From positions 3,348,001 through 3,412,000 of the forward strand of contig OZ242384.1 in NCBI GenBank assembly GCA_965208965.1: a DNA stretch of 64,000 nucleotides. Reading direction: 5' to 3'. Position 1 is the stretch's first letter, and each line of letters opens with the position of its first letter. The notes under the pieces are model-generated. The model did no database searches. It was not told the origin of the DNA and was given only the letters and a program-made list of their open reading frames with translations. Of the stretch, positions 33,936 through 43,360 are shown one piece after another. Source of the stretch: Bin5 sp965208965. Lineage in GTDB: Bacteria; Chloroflexota; Anaerolineae; Caldilineales; Caldilineaceae. A program made the position numbers and the translations under genes.

Positions 33936-35750
33936 ATGGAATTTACCAAGACACTCTTCAGATTTACCGTTCCCTATCGAACTCCGCTGCTCGCAACCGT
34001 CGTCAGCATGGTCCTCTTGGTGGGTGTGCAGTTGTTTGCACCCTGGTTCATCCGTGAACTGATCGCGACGGTGCGCTCCGGGAACTCAGATGCGCTCTCA
34101 TACAACCTGATAGGTCAACTCGCCCTCTTGGCCCTGGCCATCTACGCTGCCAGAGCCGGGTTGGAGTTTTTGCGCAGTTACATGGCCCACGTGGCCGGTT
34201 GGGGTGTGGTGGCCGACGTGCGGGTCGCAATCTACCGTCATCTGCAGCGGCTCTCATTGCACTACTACGAAGACAAGCAGACCGGACAGTTAATGTCGCG
34301 GGTTGTCAACGATTCTGATCTGTTGGAAAAGCTGATCGCCCACGCCGTCCCCGACGTCCTCGTAAACGTGCTCACACTGGTGGGCGTCAGTACCATGCTG
34401 CTAATCATGAACGCGCAGCTGACACTTCTGACACTGGTTCCCATCCCGCTGATCGTCCTGGCAATGCGAGGCTTTGCCAAGTATGTGCGCCCAGCCTTTC
34501 GCGAGCGGCAGGCAGAGCTAGGTGAACTCAACGCAATCCTGCAGGACAACCTTTCCGGCATTCGCGAAATCAAGACCTTTACCAGAGAAAGGATGGAGTC
34601 GGAACGAATCGGCGTCCGTATTGACAACTACAAGCGCTCACTCTTGCATGCACTCAGGCTGCTGGCGACCTTTGAACCTTTCGTCCACTTCGCATCGTCG
34701 CTGGGCGTTGTTGTCGTCATCTATTTCGGCGGCAGACTGGCCTTGGGCGGCGAACTGCCAATAGAGGACCTGGTGGCTTTCTTCTTGTACCTGGAGTTGT
34801 TTTACCAGCCGGTGCGGCATCTGAGCCATGCCTGGGAAGCGATCCAGGAGGCGCTCGCCGGAGCGGAGCGTGTCAGCGAACTGCTTCTGGAGGAGCCGGA
34901 TATTGTCGACCGGCCAGACGCCCTGGAATACCCAGGCCGGGCACAGGGAAATATTCTATTTGACAATGTCAGCTTCTCCTACCTGACCGACCGGCCTATA
35001 CTTCGGAACATCGATCTGGAGATACCCACCGGATCCGTGGCCGCGCTGGTCGGGCCGACAGGCGTGGGCAAGAGTACGCTGGCAAGCCTGGTACCACGCT
35101 TTTACGACGTGAACGAAGGGCAGATTTCGCTGGACGGGCATGACATCCGCGACCTGACGATGGAGAGTCTGCGCAGGCAGATCAGCATCGTCCTGCAGGA
35201 CGTCTTCCTCTTTCACGGCACCGTTCGCGACAACATCCTTTTTGGAAGGCCGGGCGCAAGTGATGAAAATATGGAGGATGCGGCGCACGTAGCCAACGCA
35301 GTCGAGTTTATCGACAAGCTGCCCGACGGCTACGATACAGTGATCGGCGAAAGAGGCGTAAAGCTTTCCGGCGGCCAGAAACAACGCCTGGCCATCGCCC
35401 GCGCCGTGCTCAAAGACGCCCCTATACTGATCCTGGACGAGGCGACTTCGTCAGTGGATACCGAGACCGAGCAACTCATTCAGCAGGCGCTGGAACGGCT
35501 GATGGCCGGTCGCACAACGCTGATGATCGCACACAGACTGTCGACGATCCGCAATGCTGATCAGATCGTCGTTCTTCAGGATGAGGGGATCGCTGAACAG
35601 GGCAGCCATGACGAGTTGATGGCAGTGGACGGCATCTACCGCCACCTGAATCTCGTCCAGTCCCGTCTCAACGCAGAGGAGCAGGAACCGGTCGTTGAGC
35701 AGCAGCTGGATTGGACCCCTTCCGCCCGCGCTCTACCCGTCACCGCCTGA
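33936..35750 (+). CDS. ABC exporter, fused permease and ATPase (MsbA/LmrA-like)
   Basis: 604 residues from ATG 33936; a frame from an upstream TTG is less likely. Residues 1-310 form a six-helix type I exporter domain with LSRVVNDSDLLEKL-like coupling sequences. The ATPase domain has Walker A GPTGVGKST, Q-loop VLQDVFLFHGTVRDNI, signature LSGGQKQRLAIARA, Walker B ILILDEATSSVD and H-loop IAHRLST. It works as a homodimer or with a partner to export lipids, peptides or drugs. No partner half-transporter is adjacent, so a homodimer is likely. Its end overlaps the convergent amidohydrolase gene by 18 bp. Confidence 0.92.
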   Translation: MEFTKTLFRFTVPYRTPLLATVVSMVLLVGVQLFAPWFIRELIATVRSGNSDALSYNLIGQLALLALAIYAARAGLEFLRSYMAHVAGWGVVADVRVAIYRHLQRLSLHYYEDKQTGQLMSRVVNDSDLLEKLIAHAVPDVLVNVLTLVGVSTMLLIMNAQLTLLTLVPIPLIVLAMRGFAKYVRPAFRERQAELGELNAILQDNLSGIREIKTFTRERMESERIGVRIDNYKRSLLHALRLLATFEPFVHFASSLGVVVVIYFGGRLALGGELPIEDLVAFFLYLELFYQPVRHLSHAWEAIQEALAGAERVSELLLEEPDIVDRPDALEYPGRAQGNILFDNVSFSYLTDRPILRNIDLEIPTGSVAALVGPTGVGKSTLASLVPRFYDVNEGQISLDGHDIRDLTMESLRRQISIVLQDVFLFHGTVRDNILFGRPGASDENMEDAAHVANAVEFIDKLPDGYDTVIGERGVKLSGGQKQRLAIARAVLKDAPILILDEATSSVDTETEQLIQQALERLMAGRTTLMIAHRLSTIRNADQIVVLQDEGIAEQGSHDELMAVDGIYRHLNLVQSRLNAEEQEPVVEQQLDWTPSARALPVTA

Positions 35751-36581
35751 GTCGAGCAGGCGGCTCAGATTCCCTCCCATTATCAAAGCCTGGTCCGCCT
35801 CAGAAATGAAGTCGCAGTGGCTGCGGAAGCACTCGACAGCCTGGCGGTAGGTCATGAAACGCAGGCAGACGGGATAGTCGGAACCCCAATAGAGTCGCTG
35901 TGGACCGAACGTGTCGTACAGCGGCTGCACGATCTCCCGAATCGAATCGGCGTACGGGAAGTCCCAGAACCCTTGCTGAGTCGAATAGTAGAAGCCGGAA
36001 ACCTTGACACCGATATTGGCGAAGCGCGCCGACGCGAGAACCTGTTCCAGCCTCTCTTTTTCTCCGACCCCCGGGTGACCCAAATGGTGGACAAAGATGG
36101 TCAGCTGCGGGAAACGTTCTGCCACCCTGTGCAGCGCGGCGTGATGATGGGGGGAGCAGGCGATGCTGGCGATTAACCCCAACTCAACCGCCGTCCCGAA
36201 AAACGCCTGTCCGTCCTCGCCGTACAGCCAACTGCCGTCGTCGTCGGGCTTCATGTAGTGAGTGAAGGCCTGCAAAGACCAGCGCTCAGCAGCCTGCCGC
36301 AGCCTGTCGTCTGCGCCCGGCGTGTGGTACGTTTCGGACCAGCTGCAGTCTACGTCGGCCACCTGGCGAATTCTCCCGGAATAGAGGCTGCTCATCCGGG
36401 AAATGTAGTCATTGTTGTGGGGGTTGTGTTCGATCGCGGCGCAGACCAGAAATGCCTGGTCCACCCCGTTCAAGTCCATTTCGTTCAGTAGCTGCTCAAA
36501 GCGGCCCTTGCCGTGAAAGTCCGGCACGGGCGGCTCGTACGGCCAGCGTTCCCAGGCGTGGCAATGACTGTCGATGATCAT
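35733..36581 (-). CDS. Amidohydrolase_2-family metal hydrolase
   Basis: 282 residues, TIM barrel. The N-terminal metal motif is MIIDSHCHAW (His6, His8). Later HHHAALHRVAERFPQLTIFVHHLGHPG gives the central His residues and YWGSDYPV the catalytic Asp. This is the family of 2-pyrone-4,6-dicarboxylate lactonase, ACMSD decarboxylase and 4-sulfomuconolactone hydrolase. It ends in KVSGFYYST-like and LLDSGG segments typical of the group. It starts 7 bp after the phytanoyl-CoA-dioxygenase-like gene, so the two are one operon. Substrate unknown. Confidence 0.85.
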   Translation of the reverse strand: MIIDSHCHAWERWPYEPPVPDFHGKGRFEQLLNEMDLNGVDQAFLVCAAIEHNPHNNDYISRMSSLYSGRIRQVADVDCSWSETYHTPGADDRLRQAAERWSLQAFTHYMKPDDDGSWLYGEDGQAFFGTAVELGLIASIACSPHHHAALHRVAERFPQLTIFVHHLGHPGVGEKERLEQVLASARFANIGVKVSGFYYSTQQGFWDFPYADSIREIVQPLYDTFGPQRLYWGSDYPVCLRFMTYRQAVECFRSHCDFISEADQALIMGGNLSRLLDSGGDG

Positions 36582-36588
36582 GAAATGT

Positions 36589-37449
36589 CTATGCCGCGCG
36601 TGCGAAGACCGGCTTCTCGAGAATCGTCTGCGTTTCGTAAATGGAGCCGCCCCGCAGAGCCTCCGGCATAGGCATCAACACCGGCACATCGGCTAGCCGG
36701 GGACGGTTGCACGGTTCGCCCCGCAAAACGGAGTCCGCATAGGCCTCCCAATTGGGGTATCCCTGCAGGTGCCAGGAGTCGATGGCGCAGTATTGGTACA
36801 GTAGCAACCTTCGAGGACGAGAAGAGACGTTCTTTGCCGAAGCATGCAGTGTCCGCACATGGTGGATCGAAATGCCTCCGGCTTCAAGCTCGATCGGCAC
36901 CGCCTTATCCGCGTCCGGAACATCGACCGTGACCGCGCCGGCAAAGTGTCCGTCCTGATGATGTGAGTAGATCGGGCCTTTATGCGAGCCGGGGATGACA
37001 AGCAGGCAGCCGTTTTCGTACCTCATGTCGTCCATACTGACGCCAACGGCCAGCAGGTCATCGTTGGTGTGCGGATAGAATGCCCAGTCCTGATGCCACT
37101 CAACAGGGCTGCCGTATTCCGGTGACTTCATGTTCAGCTTGTTGCCGTTCGTGCGCAGGCCGGGCCCGACAAGCTGCTCGGCTATGTCGAGGATGCCAGG
37201 GTGCCTGAGGCACTGTTGGTATACCTCATGCTGCACAACCGGGTCCTTGAGCCGGCGCAGCTTGGGCGACTCCGGCGTGTGACCCGGCTCCAGGTCAAAG
37301 ACATCTGTGTGTTCAGTGACGCTGGCGCTTTTCTGGACAAACTCATCGGTCACTCTGCGCAGGTCCGCTACCTCGTCGGCCGAGAGTACACCCTCCACGC
37401 CCAGGTAGCCGTTCTCGTGATAAAAATCAATCTGTTGTCGGGTCAGCAT
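36589..37449 (-). CDS. Phytanoyl-CoA dioxygenase (PhyH) family oxygenase
   Basis: 286 residues, double-stranded beta-helix Fe(II)/2-oxoglutarate oxygenase. The metal site is WHQDWAFYPH (His-x-Asp, near residue 119) with the distal His in SIHHVRTLHAS. GCLLVIPGSHKGPIYSHHQDG is the family-typical lid, and RPRRLLLYQYCAIDSW includes the Arg that holds 2-oxoglutarate. Bacterial members hydroxylate varied small molecules (ectoine, phosphonates, mitomycin-type products). Co-transcribed with the downstream amidohydrolase (7-bp gap), suggesting oxidation followed by hydrolysis. It is preceded by a rhamnonate-dehydratase-like gene on the same strand. Confidence 0.9.
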   Translation of the reverse strand: MLTRQQIDFYHENGYLGVEGVLSADEVADLRRVTDEFVQKSASVTEHTDVFDLEPGHTPESPKLRRLKDPVVQHEVYQQCLRHPGILDIAEQLVGPGLRTNGNKLNMKSPEYGSPVEWHQDWAFYPHTNDDLLAVGVSMDDMRYENGCLLVIPGSHKGPIYSHHQDGHFAGAVTVDVPDADKAVPIELEAGGISIHHVRTLHASAKNVSSRPRRLLLYQYCAIDSWHLQGYPNWEAYADSVLRGEPCNRPRLADVPVLMPMPEALRGGSIYETQTILEKPVFARAA

Positions 37450-37516
37450 TTTGTTGCTCCTTGGTGGGTAGGAAAGGCGAGCAGCGCAATTATTTCAACT
37501 CTCATTCAGTCTTGTC

Positions 37517-38680
37517 TCAAAAATAGGGTTCTATCCACTCTTCCTGGATTTCAAGCCCGAAGCCCGGCGCATCGGTGGGGACCAGCCAGCCGTCTTCTGC
37601 CACAGCCTGGCCGGGAATGCCCGCCGACTCCTCCAGCGGTACGCCCGGCGCCGACCCGATGAAGTATTCCAGCCACGGAACGCAGGCAATGGCATGGGTG
37701 AAATGCTGGCCGAAGGGATTCCTCCCTCCTCCGTGCAGGATCACCTTCTTGCCGGCGGCGTCCGCTGCATTTGCGATCTTCAGACAAGTGCTCAAGCCGC
37801 CAACCCAGTTGATGTCTGGCTGCAGAATGTCGACGACATTGTGCCGCAGCGCCCACTGGAATGGCATGTGTGTATACCAGTGTTCACCTGTGCTCAACGT
37901 CTGCCAGGGGATGCGCTCTCGCACCTCGACGTGGCCGTCGAGATCTTCCGAAAGCAGACACTCCTCCATCCACTTGAGGCGGTATGGCCGCAGCGTCTCG
38001 GCCAAGCGCACCGTGTACTCAATGTCGAAGGCCATCCAGCAGTCCAGCATCAGTTCGGCTTCGTCACCGACCAGCTCCCTGGCTTCGGCCACCATCTGCT
38101 CGTTCTTGCGCAGGCCGTCCAGTCCATCAGCCGGGCCATATGGGCAGGCCAGCTTGAAGGCACGGAAACCCAATTCTTTGTACCAGTCCAAATCGTTCCC
38201 GGTCGAATAGCAGAACTGCTTTTCCTTCTGTGGACCGCCGATGAGACTGTATACCGGCCGGCCCAGCAACTTACCCTTAGCATCCCAGAGTGCCAGGTCC
38301 ACCGCGCTGACGGCATAGGCGGCCAGCCCGACCGAGCCGTATGGCTTTGTCATGCGGAACATCATGTCTGACAGCTTCTGAACTGCCAGACCGTCCTCGC
38401 CGATGAGATTAGGTGCAATGTGATCGTCGATAATGGCCGCGGCCACCCGCCCATTGTCGGTCAGCCCCAGGCCCCAGGTGCCGTCCTCCAGCGTTACTTT
38501 GCACCAGACCGCACCCCAGCGCTTGGGCGTCCATAGGCTGCGATGCCGCTTGACTTTTGGATACCAGGACATGGGGTTTGCGACTTCGGCGGTCTCCGCC
38601 CAGCCCTTGCGTCGGGGCTCCGTCCTCTTTTCAGGAGCGGGGAAGTTGACGCGAACCGCCTGAATTTCCTTGATTTTCAT
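37517..38680 (-). CDS. Enolase-superfamily dehydratase, L-rhamnonate-dehydratase-like
   Basis: 387 residues, mandelate racemase/muconate lactonizing fold. The three acidic metal ligands can be read in ELMLDCWMAFD, KWMEECLL and TLSTGEHWYT. As in RhmD the usual KxK is replaced by a single Lys (FRAFKLACPYGPADG), and the His residues HGGG and GQHFTHAIA stand where RhmD has its general acid/base His. The C-terminus DAPGFGLEIQEEWIEPYF also matches that group. It would dehydrate a 6-deoxyhexonate or related acid sugar to a 2-keto-3-deoxy acid. PhyH and amidohydrolase genes follow on the same strand, and a PfkB kinase and Gfo/Idh dehydrogenase lie within 7 kb. Confidence 0.85.
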   Translation of the reverse strand: MKIKEIQAVRVNFPAPEKRTEPRRKGWAETAEVANPMSWYPKVKRHRSLWTPKRWGAVWCKVTLEDGTWGLGLTDNGRVAAAIIDDHIAPNLIGEDGLAVQKLSDMMFRMTKPYGSVGLAAYAVSAVDLALWDAKGKLLGRPVYSLIGGPQKEKQFCYSTGNDLDWYKELGFRAFKLACPYGPADGLDGLRKNEQMVAEARELVGDEAELMLDCWMAFDIEYTVRLAETLRPYRLKWMEECLLSEDLDGHVEVRERIPWQTLSTGEHWYTHMPFQWALRHNVVDILQPDINWVGGLSTCLKIANAADAAGKKVILHGGGRNPFGQHFTHAIACVPWLEYFIGSAPGVPLEESAGIPGQAVAEDGWLVPTDAPGFGLEIQEEWIEPYF

Positions 38681-38787
38681 GTCAATCGGTCTCCACGTTA
38701 CTGGACAGGCCTTGATGAAAGGATTCTCTTAGAGGTCGTGACAGGTCCACAATCCTGGGTCGAGGCGGTCCCTGGACTGTTGAATCC

Positions 38788-39696
38788 CTAACTATCCTTA
38801 CTGCTTTCTGAACGGACATCGCCGTCGGCGTCCATATCTTCTTGCAGCAGGCGCAGAAGCGCTCGACGCTCATCGGAATTGAGGCCCGCCAGGATCTCAT
38901 TCGGACTAAGGCCCGCGAGGATCTCATTCGGACCCAGGACCTCCAATATTTGGTCCGGACTAAGGCCGGCCAGCCTCTCCTCGGGTGTTCCCGACTCGAA
39001 AATAAGTTCACGTATTCTCATGCCGTATTCCAACACTTTTTCCGGGGTCAACACCTCCGCCATGTTCAACTCTCCTTTGACATTGAATGTCTGGCTCAAA
39101 CCAAGAACATAGGCGTGCAATTCCAACGATTCTGTAAAAACCTGCCTGTCCAGCGAGGCGAAACCTGCATCCCTTTCCCTTTTGCGGCTTGCGAAGAGCT
39201 TGACAATGGCATTATTTGAGTTCGCCGGCAGCCGGTTGAGCGCCAGAAGCATTACACGTCCCACAAATGGGAGTCTAGTACGAAATACACCTCTCTGCGA
39301 CTCTTCGAATCCCCACTTTGCCAGCCGGCTCCTCTGAGGCGTCTTGGCGCTCAGCACAACGGGCAGGGTCCGTTCCCTCGAAAGTTTCTGTACCTGCCGG
39401 TAGAAGAGATCATAGGCCGCTGCCCGGAGTATTCCATCCTCTGTCACCGATTCAGTGTACTTGAATTCAACAAGGATGTGTGCAGCCGCACTGTCGCGTA
39501 CACCGTCCGGTAGTCGCGCCCGTTGTGCTGCCGTCCAGGCTGCGCCCTCCCGCTGCAAGAGCAGTATGTCCACCCTGGGCGACTCGCTCAGAATGCCCGA
39601 CTCAGTCGTAACATTTACCTTCACCGCAGCCAAGCTCAGCCGCATTCCTGAGCCGAGAAGCTGGTGGTACTGTACGCGCGCTTTGTCGTCAGCCAT
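38788..39696 (-). CDS. PD-(D/E)XK nuclease-like (Rpn-type) protein with tandem repeat
   Basis: 302 residues from ATG 39696; the open frame reaches far upstream but that part is Arg/Cys-rich and not protein-like. A PD-(D/E)XK core is visible: PRVDILLLQ (Asp43) and HILVEFKYTES (Glu77, Lys79), followed by helices with YDLFYRQVQKL and VVLSAKTP. This arrangement fits Rpn/YhgA-like or DUF4351-type nuclease proteins common in Chloroflexota and cyanobacteria. The C-terminal part carries four 9-residue repeats around GLSPNEILA (residues about 236-271) and an acidic tail. Role unknown; such proteins may promote recombination or DNA damage. No Shine-Dalgarno is obvious. Confidence 0.65.
   Translation of the reverse strand: MADDKARVQYHQLLGSGMRLSLAAVKVNVTTESGILSESPRVDILLLQREGAAWTAAQRARLPDGVRDSAAAHILVEFKYTESVTEDGILRAAAYDLFYRQVQKLSRERTLPVVLSAKTPQRSRLAKWGFEESQRGVFRTRLPFVGRVMLLALNRLPANSNNAIVKLFASRKRERDAGFASLDRQVFTESLELHAYVLGLSQTFNVKGELNMAEVLTPEKVLEYGMRIRELIFESGTPEERLAGLSPDQILEVLGPNEILAGLSPNEILAGLNSDERRALLRLLQEDMDADGDVRSESSKDS
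38883..38990. repeat. Four-copy 27-bp tandem repeat
   Basis: Four 27-bp units run head to tail (38883-38909, 38910-38936, 38937-38963, 38964-38990) inside the Rpn-like gene, encoding nine residues each. The first two are nearly identical; the other two have drifted. The 27-bp length keeps the frame, so copy-number change would only lengthen the protein. Confidence 0.85.
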
Positions 39697-39940
39697 GATT
39701 TGGGGGACATCTGGCGTGAACAGTTTTTCTGGTCCGCGGCGGCCGCGAACAACACTCGTCGCCCGGCAATTCGCGGCTTGCAGAAGGGCTCCGCTCCCTC
39801 TGCGCCTGCAAGACGGACGGGCACATCCGGGGCGGTTCCCATCCGCGCCTAAACGGTACTTGATTTCGAGGGAGATGTCAAAGCCCAAGCGCGCAGCAGT
39901 CGACCTGCCTGACCGAATTTTATAGCAGTTCCCCACCAAA

Positions 39941-39969
39941 GGGACAGAATCGCCAAACTGAGATATAAT
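39941..39969 (+). promoter_or_regulatory. Candidate promoter for the phosphotransferase gene
   Basis: A perfect TATAAT (39964-39969) lies 17 bp after GGGACA (39941-39946, four of six matches to TTGACA). It is 70 bp upstream of the proposed ATG at 40040, in the divergent region between that gene and the Rpn-like gene. Confidence 0.5.
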
Positions 39970-40039
39970 CGCCCGAAATACGCCCGTGAATACGGTGTCA
40001 CGCGCTGGGCATACGATCTCGTCAACCTGCTCAAATTCA

Positions 40040-41101
40040 ATGACCTCACTGCAGCCTTCAGATACAATCAACGTTCGCGCCGATGAACGTTTTGACGAAC
40101 GCGCAGTCCAGGCTTTTCTGCGCGGCAAGTTGCCCGGTACTGAGAATCCCCTCAACGTGCGCCAATTTGGCGGCGGCGCGGCCAACCTGACATATTTGCT
40201 TGACTATGGCAGCAACGAGTACGTCTTGCGCCGCCCTCCACTTGGCCCGGTTGCGCCCTCCGCACATGATATGGCCAGAGAGTCCAAGGTCCTGTTGAGA
40301 CTCTGGAAGTCATTCCCACTCGCCCCCCGTGCCTTCTTCTTCTCCGATGACGAGTCCATCGTCGGGGCGCCCTTCTTCGTGATGGAGCGCCGGCAAGGCA
40401 TCGTCGTAAGGAATACAGTTCCCGCCGTCTACGACGCATGGAACGATGCCCCTGCGCGCATGAGCATTGCGCTTGTCGAGGCGCTCTCCGAGCTCCACGC
40501 GGTCGACTACGAAGCTATAGGTCTCGGAGATTTGGGTCGCCCCTCCGGATTCATCAGGAGACAGATTGAGGGGTGGTGGCGGCGCTGGCAGGCTGCCAAG
40601 CTGGAGGAGCTGCCTGCGATGGACGCGGTCTATGACTGGCTGAGAAGCAATGAACCACTGGAAAGCGCGCACTCGCTCGTGCACAACGATTACAAACTGG
40701 ACAACGTAATGCTGGCCTCCGGAGACCCAGGTCGCATCGTCGCCGTCTTTGACTGGGACATGTGCACCCTCGGTGATCCGCTTTCCGACGTAGGGGCGTT
40801 GTTGGCATGGTGGTGTCTGCCCGACGATCCGCTCCATTTCAGGACCATGGCGATGATGCCCCTGGACGACCGGTTCCTGCGCCGCGAGGAGCTAATCGCC
40901 CGCTATGCCGAACACAGCAACCGCGATCTTTCCACCATTCACTTCTACCATGCTCTCAGCCTTTTCCGGGTGACGGTCATCATCGCCCAGATTTACGTCC
41001 GCTACGTGCGCGGACAAACGCAGGATAAACGCTTTGCCGCCTTCGGCCCGCGCATCCCCGCCGCGGCGCAGGCTGCCCTGGAAGTCACGAAGAGCCACTG
41101 A
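40040..41101 (+). CDS. Aminoglycoside-phosphotransferase-like kinase (ACAD10/11-N type)
   Basis: 353 residues from ATG 40040; a GTG at 39986 would add 18 residues. A kinase-like fold: QFGGGAANLTYLL (glycine loop), YVLRRPPLGPVAPSAHDMARE, MERRQGIVVRN, LVHNDYKLDNVML (catalytic loop, HxDxxxxN) and VFDWDMCTLGDPLSDVG (metal Asp). The RRPP...AHDMxRE block is typical of the branch related to the N-domain of ACAD10/ACAD11, which phosphorylates 4-hydroxyacyl-CoAs or other hydroxylated compounds. It heads a plus-strand run with a Gfo/Idh and an MBL-fold gene, separated by about 130 bp. Confidence 0.85.
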   Translation: MTSLQPSDTINVRADERFDERAVQAFLRGKLPGTENPLNVRQFGGGAANLTYLLDYGSNEYVLRRPPLGPVAPSAHDMARESKVLLRLWKSFPLAPRAFFFSDDESIVGAPFFVMERRQGIVVRNTVPAVYDAWNDAPARMSIALVEALSELHAVDYEAIGLGDLGRPSGFIRRQIEGWWRRWQAAKLEELPAMDAVYDWLRSNEPLESAHSLVHNDYKLDNVMLASGDPGRIVAVFDWDMCTLGDPLSDVGALLAWWCLPDDPLHFRTMAMMPLDDRFLRREELIARYAEHSNRDLSTIHFYHALSLFRVTVIIAQIYVRYVRGQTQDKRFAAFGPRIPAAAQAALEVTKSH

Positions 41102-41230
41102 GTTCGCAAGATCCGACTTTGAGAATCTCGCTGCCCGTTGCCATGTACAGGATTGACGCGCAGTTCCTAACTGACTATCATAATCCACAGATCAGACCAC
41201 CTTTCATCAACCTCGGAAGGAGCCATAAAC

Positions 41231-42484
41231 GTGCAGGAACACAAGATTTCAATGCTTGGAACAGGCCTGATCGGCATGTTCTACACGATGTCCCTCAACG
41301 GCGGCAGGGGCCGAGACAGAGTGCAGCTCGTCTACTCCCGCACAGAAGAAAGAGCTAAGGCCTTTGCGGAGGAATGGGGCATCCCGGCGTGGACCACCGA
41401 CCTGACCGAAGCCTGTACCTCGGACGATATCGACACCGTTGTCATTGGGCTGCCCAACCACATTCATGAAGAGTGCGTAGACCTGGCCGCCGGCGCCGGT
41501 AAGGCAATACTCTGCACGAAGCCCCTCGGCCGCACTGCTGCCGAAGCCAAGCGGATGATGGACAAAATCGAATCCACAGGTGTCTTCGGCGGCTATCTCG
41601 AAGACCTCTGCTACACGCCCAAGACGCTGAAGGCCATCGCCTCCGTCGAGGAGGGCGCCCTCGGCCATGTAACATGGGCCTGCTCCAGGGAAACGCATCC
41701 AGGCCCCCACAGCGACTGGTTCTGGGATCTCGAGCAGGCCGGCGGAGGCGCCATCGTCGACCTGGGCTGCCACTGCATAGAAATCGTCCGCAGCTTCATC
41801 GGCAAAGACATCCGCCCCGTCGAAGTCATGTGCTGGGCCGACACGCTGGTCCACCCCATCGACGCCGAAGACAACGGTATCGCCCTTATCCGCTTCGAAA
41901 ACGGAGCTATCGGCCAGTTCGAGGTGAGTTGGTCCTTCCGCGGCGGCATGGACCTGCGCGACGAGGTCGCCGGCACCGAGGGCACCATCTGGCTCAATCA
42001 CTTCCTGCGCACCGGCTATGAAATGTATACCAGCGGCGCCGGCGCCGGCTACGTCGCCGAAAAGGCCGAGTCCGAAAGCGGCTGGCTTTTCCCGGTCGGC
42101 GACGAGGTCGTCGAGCTCGGCTACAACGACATGTTCGACGACATGTTCAACGCCCTCGACCAGGGCACCGAACCCAGAGAGACCTTCTACGACGGCTACA
42201 TCGTCAACGCCGTCATCGACGCCTGTTACCGCTCCGCATCCTCGCGTCAGTGGGAAGCAGTGGAGCTGGAAGTTTGGCGCGGGCGCGAAAACGTTCCCCT
42301 CATCCGCGACAGCCGCGGGCAGCAGGCTGCCGCCGACGCCGGCCCCGACCCCGCCGAAGCCCTCGCCGCCGCCGCAGGTCTTACAATCCTGAAACAGGAA
42401 CGGATGCCCGGCGGCCAGGTCAAGGTAATCATGAAGAATGAAGAGACCGGCGAACTCAGCCAGGAAATCATCGAGAACGCCTAG
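41231..42484 (+). CDS. Gfo/Idh/MocA-family oxidoreductase
   Basis: 417 residues starting at GTG 41231, backed by AAGGAG 9-10 nt upstream. The Rossmann motif is ISMLGTGLIGMFY and the family EKP is replaced by CTKPLGRTAAEAKRMM (a TKP variant). GGYLEDLCYTPK and GGGAIVDLGCHCIEIVRSFIG belong to the substrate domain. The C-terminal 60 residues are Ala/Asp-rich with a Gly-Gln-Val end and are an extension beyond the usual ~350. It is followed 9 bp later by an UlaG-like gene, so the two are co-transcribed; together with the sugar-acid genes nearby this suggests sugar or inositol oxidation. Confidence 0.87.
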   Translation: MQEHKISMLGTGLIGMFYTMSLNGGRGRDRVQLVYSRTEERAKAFAEEWGIPAWTTDLTEACTSDDIDTVVIGLPNHIHEECVDLAAGAGKAILCTKPLGRTAAEAKRMMDKIESTGVFGGYLEDLCYTPKTLKAIASVEEGALGHVTWACSRETHPGPHSDWFWDLEQAGGGAIVDLGCHCIEIVRSFIGKDIRPVEVMCWADTLVHPIDAEDNGIALIRFENGAIGQFEVSWSFRGGMDLRDEVAGTEGTIWLNHFLRTGYEMYTSGAGAGYVAEKAESESGWLFPVGDEVVELGYNDMFDDMFNALDQGTEPRETFYDGYIVNAVIDACYRSASSRQWEAVELEVWRGRENVPLIRDSRGQQAAADAGPDPAEALAAAAGLTILKQERMPGGQVKVIMKNEETGELSQEIIENA

Positions 42485-42493
42485 TACGTTCCG

Positions 42494-43360
42494 ATGTCAC
42501 TGATCAAACCCTTCCTCCAAGAAGAGGCCTTCCTCCAGGATGTGCAGAATGCAACCGGAAGCGAACGCGTCCTGCACATCTGGTGGCTTGGCCAAAGCGG
42601 CTTCCTGCTAAAGTGGCAGAGCCGCTTCCTTGTGTTCGATCCCTACCTCTCCGATTCACTTACAAAGAAATACGCCGCCACCGACAAACCACACATCCGC
42701 ATGACCGAACGGGTCGTCGCGCCCGAGAGACTCGACTTTGTTGAGGTCGCAACATCCAGTCACAACCACACCGATCACTTGGATGGCGAGACACTCTGCC
42801 CTCTGATAGAGGTGAATTCGGACCTGCAGTTGGTCATTCCCGAGGCCAACCGGGCGTTCGTAGCCAAGCGTTTGGGCTGCGACCTATCGTGGCCTGTTGG
42901 CTTGGACGATGGTGACTACAGAGAGGTCGGGGGGTTCCGCTTTCACGGTATCGCCGCCGCACATGAAGAGCTGGAGAGGGACGACGAGGGCCAGTGCAAA
43001 TTCCTTGGCTATGTGGTTCATTTCGGCCCGTGGACCGTCTATCACAGCGGGGACACGGTCCATTACACTGGGCTGGTAGAGAAGCTGACACCCTTCAACC
43101 TGGATGTTGCCATCCTGCCCATCAACGGCAGCAGGCCGGAGCGAAAAGTTGCCGGCAATCTCAACGGAATCGAAGCCGCTACCCTTGCATGCGCCATCAA
43201 CGCGAAGCTGGCCATCCCCTGCCACTACGAGATGTTTACCTTCAACACCGCGCCGCCCGATACTTTCATAGCGGCCGCGACCGCGCTGGAGCAGCCCGTG
43301 CGCGTGCTGGAGGCCGGGGAACGCTGTACCGTTGAAAAATCGGCTGTGCCGGCGTTATGA
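42494..43360 (+). CDS. MBL-fold metallohydrolase (UlaG/L-ascorbate-6-phosphate-lactonase-like)
   Basis: 288 residues. IWWLGQSGFLLKW and FVEVATSSHNHTDHLDG (the HxHxDH zinc motif) identify the beta-lactamase superfamily. VYHSGDTVHYTGL (bridging Asp) and AIPCHYEMFTFN (late His) complete the metal site. WLGQSGFLLK and the GDTVHYTGLV segment match the UlaG-like lactonases that open sugar-acid lactones, and also related N-acyl-phosphatidylethanolamine-type hydrolases. Starts 9 bp after the Gfo/Idh stop. An oxidoreductase making a lactone followed by a lactonase is a coherent pair. Ends 6 bp inside the convergent PfkB gene. Confidence 0.85.
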   Translation: MSLIKPFLQEEAFLQDVQNATGSERVLHIWWLGQSGFLLKWQSRFLVFDPYLSDSLTKKYAATDKPHIRMTERVVAPERLDFVEVATSSHNHTDHLDGETLCPLIEVNSDLQLVIPEANRAFVAKRLGCDLSWPVGLDDGDYREVGGFRFHGIAAAHEELERDDEGQCKFLGYVVHFGPWTVYHSGDTVHYTGLVEKLTPFNLDVAILPINGSRPERKVAGNLNGIEAATLACAINAKLAIPCHYEMFTFNTAPPDTFIAAATALEQPVRVLEAGERCTVEKSAVPAL

